The position numbers and the translations under genes are program-made. Of a stretch of 16,489 nucleotides of DNA, positions 7,221 to 14,179 are shown piece after piece; the first letter of the stretch is position 1; every line of letters starts with the position of its first letter. The DNA lies in contig JANWJM010000129.1 in assembly GCA_025449475.1 (NCBI GenBank), positions 1-16,489 of the forward strand. Reading direction: 5' to 3'. Source of the stretch: Thermoactinomycetaceae bacterium (lineage in GTDB: Bacteria > Bacillota > Bacilli > Thermoactinomycetales > Thermoactinomycetaceae). The notes under the pieces were generated by a model. That model saw only the letters and a program-made list of their open reading frames with translations. It had not been told where the DNA came from and made no database searches.

Positions 7221-8168
7221 ATGAGCGAGCCGATGTTTTTGCGACCCGTGTTTCATGAGCGGATATGGGGGGGGACAAGATTAAGAGAGGCATTTGGCTA
7301 TGAGATCCCATCTGATCATACCGGAGAATGCTGGGGAATTTCTGCTCACCCACACGGGAAAAGCATTGTCGACAATGGCAAGTATGCGGGATTTGATCTT
7401 AGTGAGTTATGGCAAAACCATCGATATCTCTTTGGGCACGCCCAAGGAGATGTGTTTCCGTTATTGACCAAGATATTGGATTGTGATCAAGATTTATCGA
7501 TCCAAGTTCATCCCGATGATGCTTTTGCTCGAAGTGTGGAAAATGAGGCAGCTGGAAAGACAGAATGTTGGTATATTATTGATTGTGATCCAGGAGCAGA
7601 AATTGTTTATGGGCATACGGTCAACTCGAAAGAAGAGTTTCAGCAGAAATGTCGTCAGCGAGAATGGGGGACATTGTTTCAGCGCTTTCCCATTCAACCC
7701 GGCGATTTCTTCTATGTACCCAGTGGGACGGTTCATGCTTTGTGTAAAGGGACTCTTGTCTTAGAGACCCAGCAAACCTCCGATATTACCTATCGCGTCT
7801 ACGATTATGATCGTGTGGATGAGCGCGGTCAAAAAAGAGAACTTCATCTGGAAAAAGCAGTAGAAGTCATTCGTTTTCCGCATCAAAATCACTGGGTCAC
7901 GCCAAGTACGCACGTGGATCAATCAACCCGTATTACGACCTATATTGAAAACGAATTTTTCACTGTTCAAAAGTGGCAAACACAAGGTCGTTCATGGTTG
8001 GTCCAAGATCGGAATTTTTTGCTCATCAGCGTATTGCGTGGACAAGGAAAATTGACAACAAAGGATGGCGTCTACCCTTTCTTCAAGGGACACCACCTGA
8101 TTTTGCCCCATGGACTGGGGCATTTTCAGATCGAGGGAAAGACAGAATGGATCGTTTCATTTGTGTAA
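7221..8168 (+). CDS. manA: Mannose-6-phosphate isomerase, class I
   Basis: Ordinary 315-residue Bacillus-type phosphomannose isomerase, interconverting mannose-6-phosphate and fructose-6-phosphate in the cytoplasm. Zinc and active-site motifs are complete: IQVHPDD (Q95, H97), KTECWYI (E115), PSGTVHAL (H172) and LETQQTSDITYRVYDYDR (181-198). The N-terminus PMFLRPVFHERIWGG is typical. ATG 7221 is preceded by AAGGGG at a slightly long 12-base spacing. It starts 25 bases after the gntR stop, so the two probably form an operon. It is the second isomerase in this locus; the other is the 577-residue fused form across the divergent promoter. Its frame ends at TAA 8166-8168, right against a transposon remnant. 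Confidence 0.95.
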   Translation: MSEPMFLRPVFHERIWGGTRLREAFGYEIPSDHTGECWGISAHPHGKSIVDNGKYAGFDLSELWQNHRYLFGHAQGDVFPLLTKILDCDQDLSIQVHPDDAFARSVENEAAGKTECWYIIDCDPGAEIVYGHTVNSKEEFQQKCRQREWGTLFQRFPIQPGDFFYVPSGTVHALCKGTLVLETQQTSDITYRVYDYDRVDERGQKRELHLEKAVEVIRFPHQNHWVTPSTHVDQSTRITTYIENEFFTVQKWQTQGRSWLVQDRNFLLISVLRGQGKLTTKDGVYPFFKGHHLILPHGLGHFQIEGKTEWIVSFV

Positions 8169-8171
8169 TTC

Positions 8172-8423
8172 GAGAAGGATATAAAGTGTGGTTATACCTG
8201 CCATGCTGATCGGAACGGAGCAATCAATATAGCCAGCCATTTCTGGGGTAGTCGTCTAGCGTACTCTGGTAACCAAACGCCGCCCAAATGGGTACATGCG
8301 TCTTGGTGCTGTAGAACGACATGGGACGGGGTGATGGCACACCCCGGAACTGGGGCGTTGTCCAAAACGGAAACGAACTGCGGATGCTTACGACCCAAGA
8401 ATCCCATGGCTTCTGTTGTGTAG
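8172..8423 (+). pseudogene. tnpB: Remnant of IS200/IS605-type tnpB (3' end only)
   Basis: The plus frame directly after the manA stop translates to CGYTCHADRNGAINIA from 8187. This is the end of the TnpB zinc ribbon joined to the RuvC-III ADxNGAxNI motif, with the catalytic Asp codon at 8208-8210. About 70 further residues follow to TAG 8421-8423. The upstream 300 or so codons, including RuvC-I and RuvC-II, are absent, so this is a broken 3' fragment with no possible nuclease activity. It is in frame with manA but separated by the TAA. The short motif is distinctive; the tail is not recognisable by eye. Confidence 0.75.
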
Positions 8424-8430
8424 AGTGTCA
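8403..8430 (+). mobile_element. Possible right end of the decayed IS605-type element
   Basis: CCCATGGC-TTCT-GTTGTG followed by TAGAGTGTCA resembles the subterminal hairpin and end of IS200/IS605 elements. The right arm appears mutated and pairs only as RNA with three G-U pairs. The left end is missing. If correct, the same stretch would be the 3' part of an old omega-RNA. Confidence 0.3.
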
Positions 8431-8865
8431 ATATATTCCTTTTCGCAAATCCCGATCACTGCCATATGGATCATTTTAAAAGATGTTCATTTCTTTCAGT
8501 GAATCTGTTTTGGTGGGTTTCGAATCACTGGTTTGAAAGGAATTTGTACTGGATGGCGGAGGGTGATGAAAACTGGGAGTTCTATCACCTGCTGCAGCAT
8601 CAAGGGGGGATACGTGACCTTAGTCGTTCAGATGGAAATGATCCAATTTCCGCTTCTACTGGCTCAGGAGTGATGGTCATTGTCAGAAAAGCAAAAATCA
8701 GGGCAATGATCGGAATGCAATGATCTTTTCGACTCATGTTCATACCGCCATTTTTCGTAGCGTTTGATTTGTTGTTTATCTGGCTGATAAGTGGATTTGG
8801 AATCTTTTAACGATTAATATTAGAGTGTGAGAGATTTAATCAATCATATGAGATGAGGGAAACCA
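8424..8865. other. Gene-poor stretch between transposon remnant and CPBP gene
   Basis: About 440 bases. Apart from a doubtful 47-residue minus-strand ORF (8600-8743) I see no recognisable coding motif, RNA gene or strong promoter. The plus-strand frame 8466-8723 lacks a ribosome-binding site and resembles no family. The last part, 8780-8865, is AT-rich and presumably carries the promoter of the following gene, but I could not place clear -35 and -10 boxes. The stretch may be further debris of the insertion. Confidence 0.5.
8600..8743 (-). CDS. Doubtful 47-aa secreted peptide or gene fragment
   Basis: The minus frame from ATG 8743 begins MNMSRKDHC, then a hydrophobic run (IPIIALIFAFLTMTI), then TPEPVEAEIG with a plausible signal-peptidase site after VEA, and stops at TGA 8600-8602 after RSRIPP. 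This looks like a signal peptide with a very short mature part. There is no good ribosome-binding site, and no homologous family is recognised. It could be the 5' end of a decayed gene for an exported protein or chance. Confidence 0.25.
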   Translation of the reverse strand: MNMSRKDHCIPIIALIFAFLTMTITPEPVEAEIGSFPSERLRSRIPP

Positions 8866-9606
8866 ATGATCGATATGCTCGAATACACTCTTCGGATACT
8901 TCCAGGTTGTCTGTTGATTGCTATGGTCTATCTTTTGATTCCAAAGGACAAGGCAACTGCTTTTAAGATTTCTCTCCTTATCTTTGGGTTTATTCTGATT
9001 CGAGATGCCATGACCCCAATGGGTTTTTGGGTATTGGGTTTGACGAAACATGTGTTATGGGTTCGTTTTATTCATGATGGTTGGGTTCTGCTTGGAATGG
9101 GAGTCAGCTCTCTTTTGCTGACGGTCGGAGTTATCTATACCAATCCAACTATGAAATCATTCCTAAAATGGAAAGGAGCATCAGCCGGAAAGTCGATTTT
9201 GGTTGGAATCATAGGGGCTTTAGGAGTCGTTTTCCCTATTTGGTGGATGTATTTTTTTGTGGATGTGTCTGAAAGAGGAGGAGAGGTCGCGACTTCATTG
9301 TTGCTTCCATTATTGTTTATGGCACTTGCTGGAAACTTCATGGAAGAAGTATTGTTTCGAGGCTACTTGCAAGGATATTTTGAGGAAATCATGGGAACGT
9401 ATCAAGCAGCGGTTCTTTCCGGTTTGATGTTTGCAGCGGGACATGCTTTTTTAGCGACAACTGTGACCGATCTTGGATGGCCCATTCTGGCTTTTACATT
9501 CTATGAAGGAATTATCTGTGCTTTTGTACGTGTAAAACATGGGATTATCGGTTCCACTTTCACACATGGTTTGGCCATCTTTCTATTATCATCCGGTCTA
9601 TGTTGA
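8866..9606 (+). CDS. CPBP-family intramembrane metalloprotease (CAAX protease/bacteriocin-processing type)
   Basis: Membrane protein of 246 residues with about six to eight hydrophobic segments. It carries the CPBP (Abi/Rce1-like) motifs: MEEVLFRGYL with E160-E161 and R165, FAAGH with H193, and a third conserved region HGIIGSTFTH with H225 and H234. These residues form the glutamyl intramembrane protease site in family members such as Rce1. The start ATG 8866 has GAGGG 6 bases upstream. It stands alone: manA and transposon debris lie upstream and a stem-loop lies directly downstream. The substrate is unknown and the neighbours give no clue; no bacteriocin genes are nearby. Confidence 0.88.
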   Translation: MIDMLEYTLRILPGCLLIAMVYLLIPKDKATAFKISLLIFGFILIRDAMTPMGFWVLGLTKHVLWVRFIHDGWVLLGMGVSSLLLTVGVIYTNPTMKSFLKWKGASAGKSILVGIIGALGVVFPIWWMYFFVDVSERGGEVATSLLLPLLFMALAGNFMEEVLFRGYLQGYFEEIMGTYQAAVLSGLMFAAGHAFLATTVTDLGWPILAFTFYEGIICAFVRVKHGIIGSTFTHGLAIFLLSSGLC

Positions 9607-9626
9607 GGAGATCAACCCAATAGGGA

Positions 9627-9662
9627 TGAGGACAAGGTCAAAAGGGGTTCACCTTGTCCTCA
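9627..9662. terminator. Stem-loop between converging genes, probable bidirectional terminator
   Basis: TGAGGACAAGGT (9627-9638) pairs perfectly with ACCTTGTCCTCA (9651-9662) around a 12-base loop. It lies 20 bases after the CPBP stop and 9 bases after the stop of the minus-strand dehydrogenase. Neither side has a run of Ts, so it may be a weak intrinsic terminator or an mRNA-end stabiliser. Confidence 0.6.
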
Positions 9663-9671
9663 CATGAAGGA

Positions 9672-10694
9672 TCAAGCATACTCTTCTTTTATTTCACGAA
9701 TGGTGACAGGGCGTCGATCGTTTAAGGATCGATGGGCTGCATGGGCGATCAGTTCTGCTTGTAATCCATCGTTGCCATCAACAAACACTTTTTGCTGATC
9801 CAGGATGGATTGGATAAATGATTGGATTTCGGTGCGAAATGCTTCGTGATATCTTTCCAAAAAGAAATATTTTGGCTTGTCCCGATAAATCCCTTCGGCG
9901 GTACTGATGGTAGCGGTGTTATCAAAATCATTCTCGACGGCAACACTTCCTTTTGAACCAAATACTTCGACACGTTGGTCGTATCCATAGGCTGCTTTTC
10001 GGCTGTTGTCAATGACGCCGATCGCTCCATTTTGAAAGCGTAAAGTTGTGACCGCGGTATCGATATCCCCGCATTCAGCAAAGACCTCATCGATTAAGAC
10101 AGCGCCTTGCACATAGACCTCTTCGACCTCACTGTTTGTCAAAAATCGTGCCATGTCGTAATCATGAATGGTCATATCAAACGGCATGCCTCCAGAAGTC
10201 TTGATGTACTCCTTTGAAGAATACTCCGGATCACGGGAAGTGATTTTGACAATATGGGGAGTGCCGATTTTTCCTTCCTTTACACATTCGTAGACTCGTC
10301 GAAAGTTATGATCAAAACGTCGCATAAAGCCCACTTGTAACTGGATCCCATGTTGTTCAACGGTCTTTAGCGCTTTCAATGTGTGGGCAAGATCAAAACT
10401 GATCGGTTTTTCACAAAAAATATGCTTGTTGGCTTCAGCGGCCGCTGTAATGATCTCTGTATGGGTGTTCGTATGTGAACAGATCAAGACTGCATCGATT
10501 TCAGAATCCGCCAACATGTCTCGATAGTTCTTGGTGAGATGTGGGATTCCAAGATTTTTCGTCCAGTCTGTCATCTGATCAATGTAGAGGTCAGCAAGGT
10601 ATTTTACCTGGACTTCTGGCATGGAAAGCAAATGTTCAGTATGGATTTTGCCGATTCTTCCGGCGCCAATGACCCCGATTCGAACCTTGTTCAT
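9672..10694 (-). CDS. Gfo/Idh/MocA dehydrogenase, inositol 2-dehydrogenase (IolG)-like
   Basis: NAD(P)-dependent oxidoreductase of 340 residues. The N-terminal Rossmann fold starts VRIGVIGAGRIGKIH (4-18). The family Lys motif CEKP is at 94-97 (K96). The C-terminal domain carries SGGMPFDMTIHDYDMARFL, giving D173 and H177 as the catalytic pair seen in inositol dehydrogenases of the IolG group. The likely reaction is oxidation of a myo-, scyllo- or related inositol to a keto-inositol. ATG 10694 has AAGGAGG 7 bases upstream. It begins 12 bases after the stop of the upstream dehydrogenase gene, forming a two-gene operon. The closest relative in the window is the protein at 13025-14026, which shares the IHDYD block. 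The other iol genes are absent, so a specialised inositol or another polyol is possible. Confidence 0.85.
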   Translation of the reverse strand: MNKVRIGVIGAGRIGKIHTEHLLSMPEVQVKYLADLYIDQMTDWTKNLGIPHLTKNYRDMLADSEIDAVLICSHTNTHTEIITAAAEANKHIFCEKPISFDLAHTLKALKTVEQHGIQLQVGFMRRFDHNFRRVYECVKEGKIGTPHIVKITSRDPEYSSKEYIKTSGGMPFDMTIHDYDMARFLTNSEVEEVYVQGAVLIDEVFAECGDIDTAVTTLRFQNGAIGVIDNSRKAAYGYDQRVEVFGSKGSVAVENDFDNTATISTAEGIYRDKPKYFFLERYHEAFRTEIQSFIQSILDQQKVFVDGNDGLQAELIAHAAHRSLNDRRPVTIREIKEEYA

Positions 10695-10706
10695 CGTTCA
10701 TCCTCC

Positions 10707-11705
10707 TTATAATAATTGGATCGGTGTTCCCGTTTGGATGGATTGGTGACAGGCTTCCAAGACTTTCATGTTCTGAATACAGTTTTCTTTTGTATAGCGT
10801 GGCTCTGTTTGCGTGAGTACGCAATCTGAAAAGTGTTCAATTCCATTTTGATATGAAAAGCCCTCTATGGTCTCTTCGCGTTTGATCCCATCATCGGTTG
10901 TTACGATGATCCGACCTTTTCCATCTGCAGGGGGAACAAATGCGATGGGGACATCGATTTTTCCTTTGGTTCCCATCACTTCATACGTGTGACGCTCACT
11001 CATGGTCATGCTGCAATCGAAATGTGCCGTGAGTCCGTTTTCAAGCTCCAAGATTGCGGTTGCTGAGAGATCCACATCGTAGTCAGGGTGATGAGTACCG
11101 ACAGCATATACGTGTATCGGTTCACTCCGCATAATGTTCCGAATTGAATGAATACAGTAACAGCCGATGTCGTATAGACTTCCTCCACCCATCTCTTTAC
11201 TCATTCGAAAGTTGCCTTCAAATTTTCTAAGAACAAAGGAAAAACTGGCACGCATCATTTGAATCTCACCGATCTCCCCCGAATCGATGATGGACAGGAT
11301 CCGTTGATGTTGGGGATGAAACTGGTACATCATCGCTTCCATAAAGAACACTTGGTTTTCTTCACAAACGCGAATCATTTCTTCGGTTTGGTCAGCGGTT
11401 AATGCGGCTGGTTTTTCACAGAGTATATGTTTTCCTTTTTTGGCTGCTTGGATGACCCATTGAGCGTGGAGATTGTTGGGGAGAGGGATATAAACAATGT
11501 CAATCTCAGGGTCGGCAAGCAGATCGTCATATTTGTCATAGTGCTTTGGGATTCCAAATCGTTTCGCAAATGCTTTTGCTTTTCCGCTACTGCTTGCAAC
11601 CGCGACCAAATTGGCATTTTTGGTCGGTTGAAGTGCAGGAATCACCCATTTGCGAGCAATTTCAGCTGTGCCTAAAATCCCCCAGTTGGTGCTTGACTTG
11701 GTCAT
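10707..11705 (-). CDS. Gfo/Idh/MocA oxidoreductase, sugar (xylose/dihydrodiol) dehydrogenase-like
   Basis: Predicted NAD(P)-dependent sugar dehydrogenase of 332 residues. Visible features are the Rossmann segment WGILGTAEIARKWVIPAL (8-25), LCEKPAAL with K98, EAMMYQFHPQH (123-133), and GGGSLYDIGCYCIHSIR (173-189). EAMMYxFHPQ and GGGxLxDIGCYxIxxxR are typical of the dimeric-dihydrodiol/xylose 1-dehydrogenase branch, a different branch from IolG. ATG 11705 has AAGGAGG 7 bases upstream. It is first in an operon with the IolG-like gene downstream. The AraC-family gene lies upstream on the same strand 220 bases away and may control it. The substrate cannot be assigned. Confidence 0.83.
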   Translation of the reverse strand: MTKSSTNWGILGTAEIARKWVIPALQPTKNANLVAVASSSGKAKAFAKRFGIPKHYDKYDDLLADPEIDIVYIPLPNNLHAQWVIQAAKKGKHILCEKPAALTADQTEEMIRVCEENQVFFMEAMMYQFHPQHQRILSIIDSGEIGEIQMMRASFSFVLRKFEGNFRMSKEMGGGSLYDIGCYCIHSIRNIMRSEPIHVYAVGTHHPDYDVDLSATAILELENGLTAHFDCSMTMSERHTYEVMGTKGKIDVPIAFVPPADGKGRIIVTTDDGIKREETIEGFSYQNGIEHFSDCVLTQTEPRYTKENCIQNMKVLEACHQSIQTGTPIQLL

Positions 11706-11925
11706 CGGAAAACCTCCTTATTTTTTTAGATCGAAACAAAAAAGTAAGAAATCAATTGTTGGAACTACCTTCCTATGCATTCTTACCGAATGAAAGGGTT
11801 CTTAGTAGGCGATGACAGCCAAGGAAGAAACTTTACCACTTGGTAGTTTTTGTGAACATTATAGGAAAGAAAATGATTGACGTCTTTTCATAACAAGGAC
11901 AGATTTTTATATTTATCGGACATCC
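11706..11925. promoter_or_regulatory. Leader region of the two-gene dehydrogenase operon
   Basis: A minus-strand TATAAT (11858-11863) has no matching -35 at 16-18 bases. This would fit an activator-dependent promoter, perhaps under the adjacent AraC protein. An inverted repeat TACCA-CT-TGGTA lies at 11834-11845, just downstream. No terminator with a T-run was found after the AraC gene, so read-through is possible. All of this is inference from position. Confidence 0.3.
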
Positions 11926-12825
11926 TTATGACGGATTCGTGCTCTCATTCGTATAGAGTGCGCGAAAACGTCCCGGTGAGATCCCCATGAGCGAAGTAAA
12001 AACACGGGTAAAATAATGGACAGTGGAAAAACCTGTTTCTTTCGCAATCTCTTTGATGGAATAATGGCTGGACTTCAGCAGATTAGCTCCTCGTTTGATT
12101 CGCTCTTGTTGAACGAACGTGGTGTAGTTTATTCCTAATTCATTCACAAAGATTCGTGATAAATGCCTTTCTGATACATGTAAGTAATTGGCCAGATCAG
12201 TAAGTTTCAGAGATCGGGAGAGATTATCTTGGATATACAAAGTTGCTTGCTTCAGAAGAGGGGAAGAATTATTGGATAACTTTGGCTCGTAGGAATTGGC
12301 TGGATCCGGAATAAATGTTTGAAGAAGTGAGAGAATGAGTGAATAAGCCAAGCTGGATACCGATTCCTGAAAAAAGGGCTGTTTGGGCTTTGTCGCTTGG
12401 ATGAGCAGAGATTGCCAAAGGGGAACTGCGATACAGTCTCTCTTTACATGTTGAACGATATTTACACATTTTTTCGCCTTTTCAATCCATTGAACCCACT
12501 CTTTCTTCGATTCGGATGGCACGCATTCAAATCCAACATACAAAAGAAACATTCCTTGTTGGCTTTGGATTTGATGTAGCATATCGGGTCGTGATAGAAA
12601 AAGGGTTTGTTCGTTGAGTGGATACGATTGATCATGCTCAATATATGTTCCATTGCCCTCAACGACATAACAGATTTCAAAAAAGGAGTGTAGATGGGGC
12701 TGGTTGTCATAATGCTTAGGGGTTGCTCCCCAGTAATGGATATGAAAAACAGCTCCATGATTCGTTAAGCGGTTCACATATTGGTTAAGGTGAATTTTTC
12801 CTGAAACAAATGGGTGAAAAGCCAA
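11926..12825 (-). CDS. AraC/XylS-family transcriptional regulator with cupin sensor
   Basis: Regulator of 299 residues. The N-terminal half has the AraC cupin pattern: HLHSFFEICYVVEGNGTYI at 44-62, then LFLSRPDMLHQI at 75-86. The C-terminal half has the two helix-turn-helix motifs: LTDLANYLHVSERHLSRIF (208-226), then IKEIAKETGFSTVHYFTRVF (257-276) with GISPGRFR. The start is TTG at 12825, with AGGAGG 10 bases upstream; no ATG fits. It is divergent from the IolG-like dehydrogenase at 13025 and upstream of the two-gene dehydrogenase operon on its own strand. It probably activates sugar or polyol genes here. The ligand is unknown. Confidence 0.9.
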   Translation of the reverse strand: MAFHPFVSGKIHLNQYVNRLTNHGAVFHIHYWGATPKHYDNQPHLHSFFEICYVVEGNGTYIEHDQSYPLNEQTLFLSRPDMLHQIQSQQGMFLLYVGFECVPSESKKEWVQWIEKAKKCVNIVQHVKRDCIAVPLWQSLLIQATKPKQPFFQESVSSLAYSLILSLLQTFIPDPANSYEPKLSNNSSPLLKQATLYIQDNLSRSLKLTDLANYLHVSERHLSRIFVNELGINYTTFVQQERIKRGANLLKSSHYSIKEIAKETGFSTVHYFTRVFTSLMGISPGRFRALYTNESTNPS

Positions 12826-12873
12826 TGAAAATATGCCTCCTATCTTTTTGTCGGAATTGATCTAGGAAATTGA

Positions 12874-12903
12874 ATCTTAGGGAAATGGAAAGATGGATTG
12901 CAA
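12874..12903 (-). promoter_or_regulatory. Possible araC promoter sharing its -35 with the divergent gene
   Basis: On the minus strand TTGCAA (12898-12903), 18 bases, then TAAGAT (12874-12879). TTGCAA is its own reverse complement and also serves as the -35 of the plus-strand promoter. Confidence 0.35.
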
Positions 12904-12926
12904 CGAACCGAAAACAAATATATAAT
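12898..12926 (+). promoter_or_regulatory. SigA-type promoter of the IolG-like dehydrogenase gene
   Basis: TTGCAA (12898-12903), exactly 17 bases, then a perfect TATAAT (12921-12926). The start point would be near 12933, immediately before the operator at 12935. Confidence 0.7.
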
Positions 12927-12934
12927 GACAGTAC

Positions 12935-12948
12935 GTTAAGCGCTTAAC
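12935..12948. promoter_or_regulatory. LacI-family operator GTTAAGCGCTTAAC
   Basis: Perfect 14-base palindrome with the CG-centred core typical of LacI-family sites. It lies at about +2 to +15 of the promoter, a repressing position. A near-identical palindrome occurs at 14087-14100 before the lacI-type gene, so that regulator is the likely ligand. Confidence 0.7.
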
Positions 12949-12969
12949 CCTTTACTCTTATTTTAGTAT

Positions 12970-12982
12970 GAAAGCGCTTAAG
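12970..12982. promoter_or_regulatory. Second AAGCGCTT operator, imperfect
   Basis: GAAAGCGCTTAAG contains the 8-base palindrome AAGCGCTT (12972-12979) and lies 37 bases, centre to centre within about a base, downstream of the perfect site. Two sites at this distance could allow cooperative binding or act as a roadblock. It overlaps a spurious ATG at 12968. Confidence 0.5.
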
Positions 12983-13024
12983 AAAAAAGTGCGAGTTGTA
13001 TTTGGTAGGAAAGGGTGTGGTTAT

Positions 13025-14026
13025 ATGTCCAAAAAGATTCGCTGTGCCGTGCTGGGCTTAGGGCGATTGGGCTATTGGCATGCGGGAAACCTTCGCTACA
13101 AAATAAAAGATGCTGAATTGGTGGTTGTGGTGGATCCATTGGAAGGAAGAGCGGAGCAGGTCGCACGAGAATTGGAAGTGCCCAGGTGGTCACAGAATTC
13201 GGATGAAGTCTTCGAGGATCCCCAGATTGATGCCGTAGCCATCGTGACCCCCACCACGACTCATGCGGAATTGATTAAAAAAGCGGCGAAGAGTGGAAAA
13301 CATATCTTTGTTGAGAAGCCGATTACACATACGCTAGAAGAAGCCGATGAAGTGATTCGGATCATTAAAGAGAATCGGGTCTTTTGTCAAGTGGGCTTTA
13401 TGAAGCGCTTTGATCCCAACTATGTCGAAGCCAAAAGAAGGATCAAAGCCGGAGATATTGGAAAACCGCTCTATTTTAAAGGAATTACTCGAGATGGGAA
13501 ATTACCACCGAAAGAGTTTATTCAGCATAGCGGAGGATTGTTTTTGGACTTTTCGATTCATGATTATGATATTGCCCGTTTCTTTCTAGAGGCTGAAGTG
13601 ACATCTGTGACCGGTCTTGGAAGCGTGATCGATAAGCATTATGTGGCTGAATTTCAAGATGTGGATCAAGCGCTCACCTATTTAACGTTTGACTCCGGAG
13701 CTGCAGCTGATCTGGAAGCAAGCCGCAATGCAGCCTATGGATATGATATTCGGGCTGAAATTATGGGTACAGAGGGTGCGATTCAGATTGGATCGATGCA
13801 GCAACATGATCTAAAAATTTTAACCAAGCATGGGAGTACACACGATATTTATCCCGACTTCCCATCACAGTTTTTAGATGCCTATCATTTGGAAATGGTT
13901 TCTTTCATTGAAAGCCTACAAAACAATCAAAAACCAGTTGTGGATGAGTATGATGGAAAAGTGGCATTAGAGATAGCGATTAAAGCCACAGAGTCGTATC
14001 GCACTCATCAAACGATTCAGTTATAG
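13025..14026 (+). CDS. Gfo/Idh/MocA dehydrogenase, inositol dehydrogenase-like
   Basis: Predicted NAD(P)-dependent inositol or polyol dehydrogenase of 333 residues. Features are the Rossmann segment IRCAVLGLGRLGYWHAGNL (5-23), FVEKPI with K98, and SGGLFLDFSIHDYDIARFF with D175 and H179 as the likely catalytic pair. The ending is RTHQTIQL. I start at ATG 13025, where AAAGGGTG lies about 8 bases upstream. An in-frame ATG at 12968 has no ribosome-binding site and sits in an operator repeat. It resembles the protein at 9672-10694 in the catalytic block, so both are probably IolG-branch paralogues. It is transcribed alone or with the LacI gene 150 bases downstream, from a strong promoter covered by LacI-type operators. 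Confidence 0.87.
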   Translation: MSKKIRCAVLGLGRLGYWHAGNLRYKIKDAELVVVVDPLEGRAEQVARELEVPRWSQNSDEVFEDPQIDAVAIVTPTTTHAELIKKAAKSGKHIFVEKPITHTLEEADEVIRIIKENRVFCQVGFMKRFDPNYVEAKRRIKAGDIGKPLYFKGITRDGKLPPKEFIQHSGGLFLDFSIHDYDIARFFLEAEVTSVTGLGSVIDKHYVAEFQDVDQALTYLTFDSGAAADLEASRNAAYGYDIRAEIMGTEGAIQIGSMQQHDLKILTKHGSTHDIYPDFPSQFLDAYHLEMVSFIESLQNNQKPVVDEYDGKVALEIAIKATESYRTHQTIQL

Positions 14027-14029
14027 CTG

Positions 14030-14044
14030 GTGTAAGCGTTTCCA
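14030..14044 (+). promoter_or_regulatory. Candidate CcpA cre site
   Basis: GTGTAAGCGTTTCCA matches the cre consensus WTGNAANCGNWNNCW except for its first base. It lies 3 bases after the dehydrogenase stop and 11 bases before the -35 of the next promoter. It could give carbon catabolite control of the LacI-led operon, or be a degenerate site for the local LacI protein. Confidence 0.4.
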
Positions 14045-14054
14045 AAACATTCTA

Positions 14055-14083
14055 TTGAAATGTACTGCTTCGATCAGTAGAAT
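14055..14083 (+). promoter_or_regulatory. SigA-type promoter of the lacI-type operon
   Basis: TTGAAA (14055-14060), exactly 17 bases, then TAGAAT (14078-14083). The start point near 14090 falls inside the operator palindrome, which suggests autorepression. A leader of about 90 bases follows. Confidence 0.65.
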
Positions 14084-14086
14084 ATC

Positions 14087-14100
14087 ATTAAGCGCTTAAT
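14087..14100. promoter_or_regulatory. LacI-family operator ATTAAGCGCTTAAT
   Basis: Perfect 14-base palindrome sharing the 12-base core TTAAGCGCTTAA with the site at 12935-12948. It covers the predicted start point of the lacI-type transcript. Confidence 0.7.
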
Positions 14101-14179
14101 ATACTGAACATATTATCTTTTGAATCATTATCCATTATTTATCGGAAAAGGATGTCGTGTAGGTGAAGGCGTGTGAGGT

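Noticed and set aside
8081..8120. GC-rich inverted repeat GCCCCATGGACTGGGGC near the manA end
   Set aside because: It lies inside the manA coding sequence well before the stop, with no T-run, so a terminator role is not supported.
8192..8431. 79-aa minus-strand frame across the transposon remnant
   Set aside because: It is antisense to the recognisable tnpB end, has no ribosome-binding site and resembles no family.
8466..8723. 85-aa plus-strand frame after the tnpB remnant
   Set aside because: No ribosome-binding site before the ATG, no recognisable domain and unusual composition; it also overlaps a more suggestive minus frame.
12968..13024. Upstream extension of the IolG-like dehydrogenase from ATG 12968
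   Set aside because: No ribosome-binding site, and the ATG is part of an operator-like repeat; ATG 13025 has AAAGGGTG at good spacing and begins the Rossmann fold as expected.
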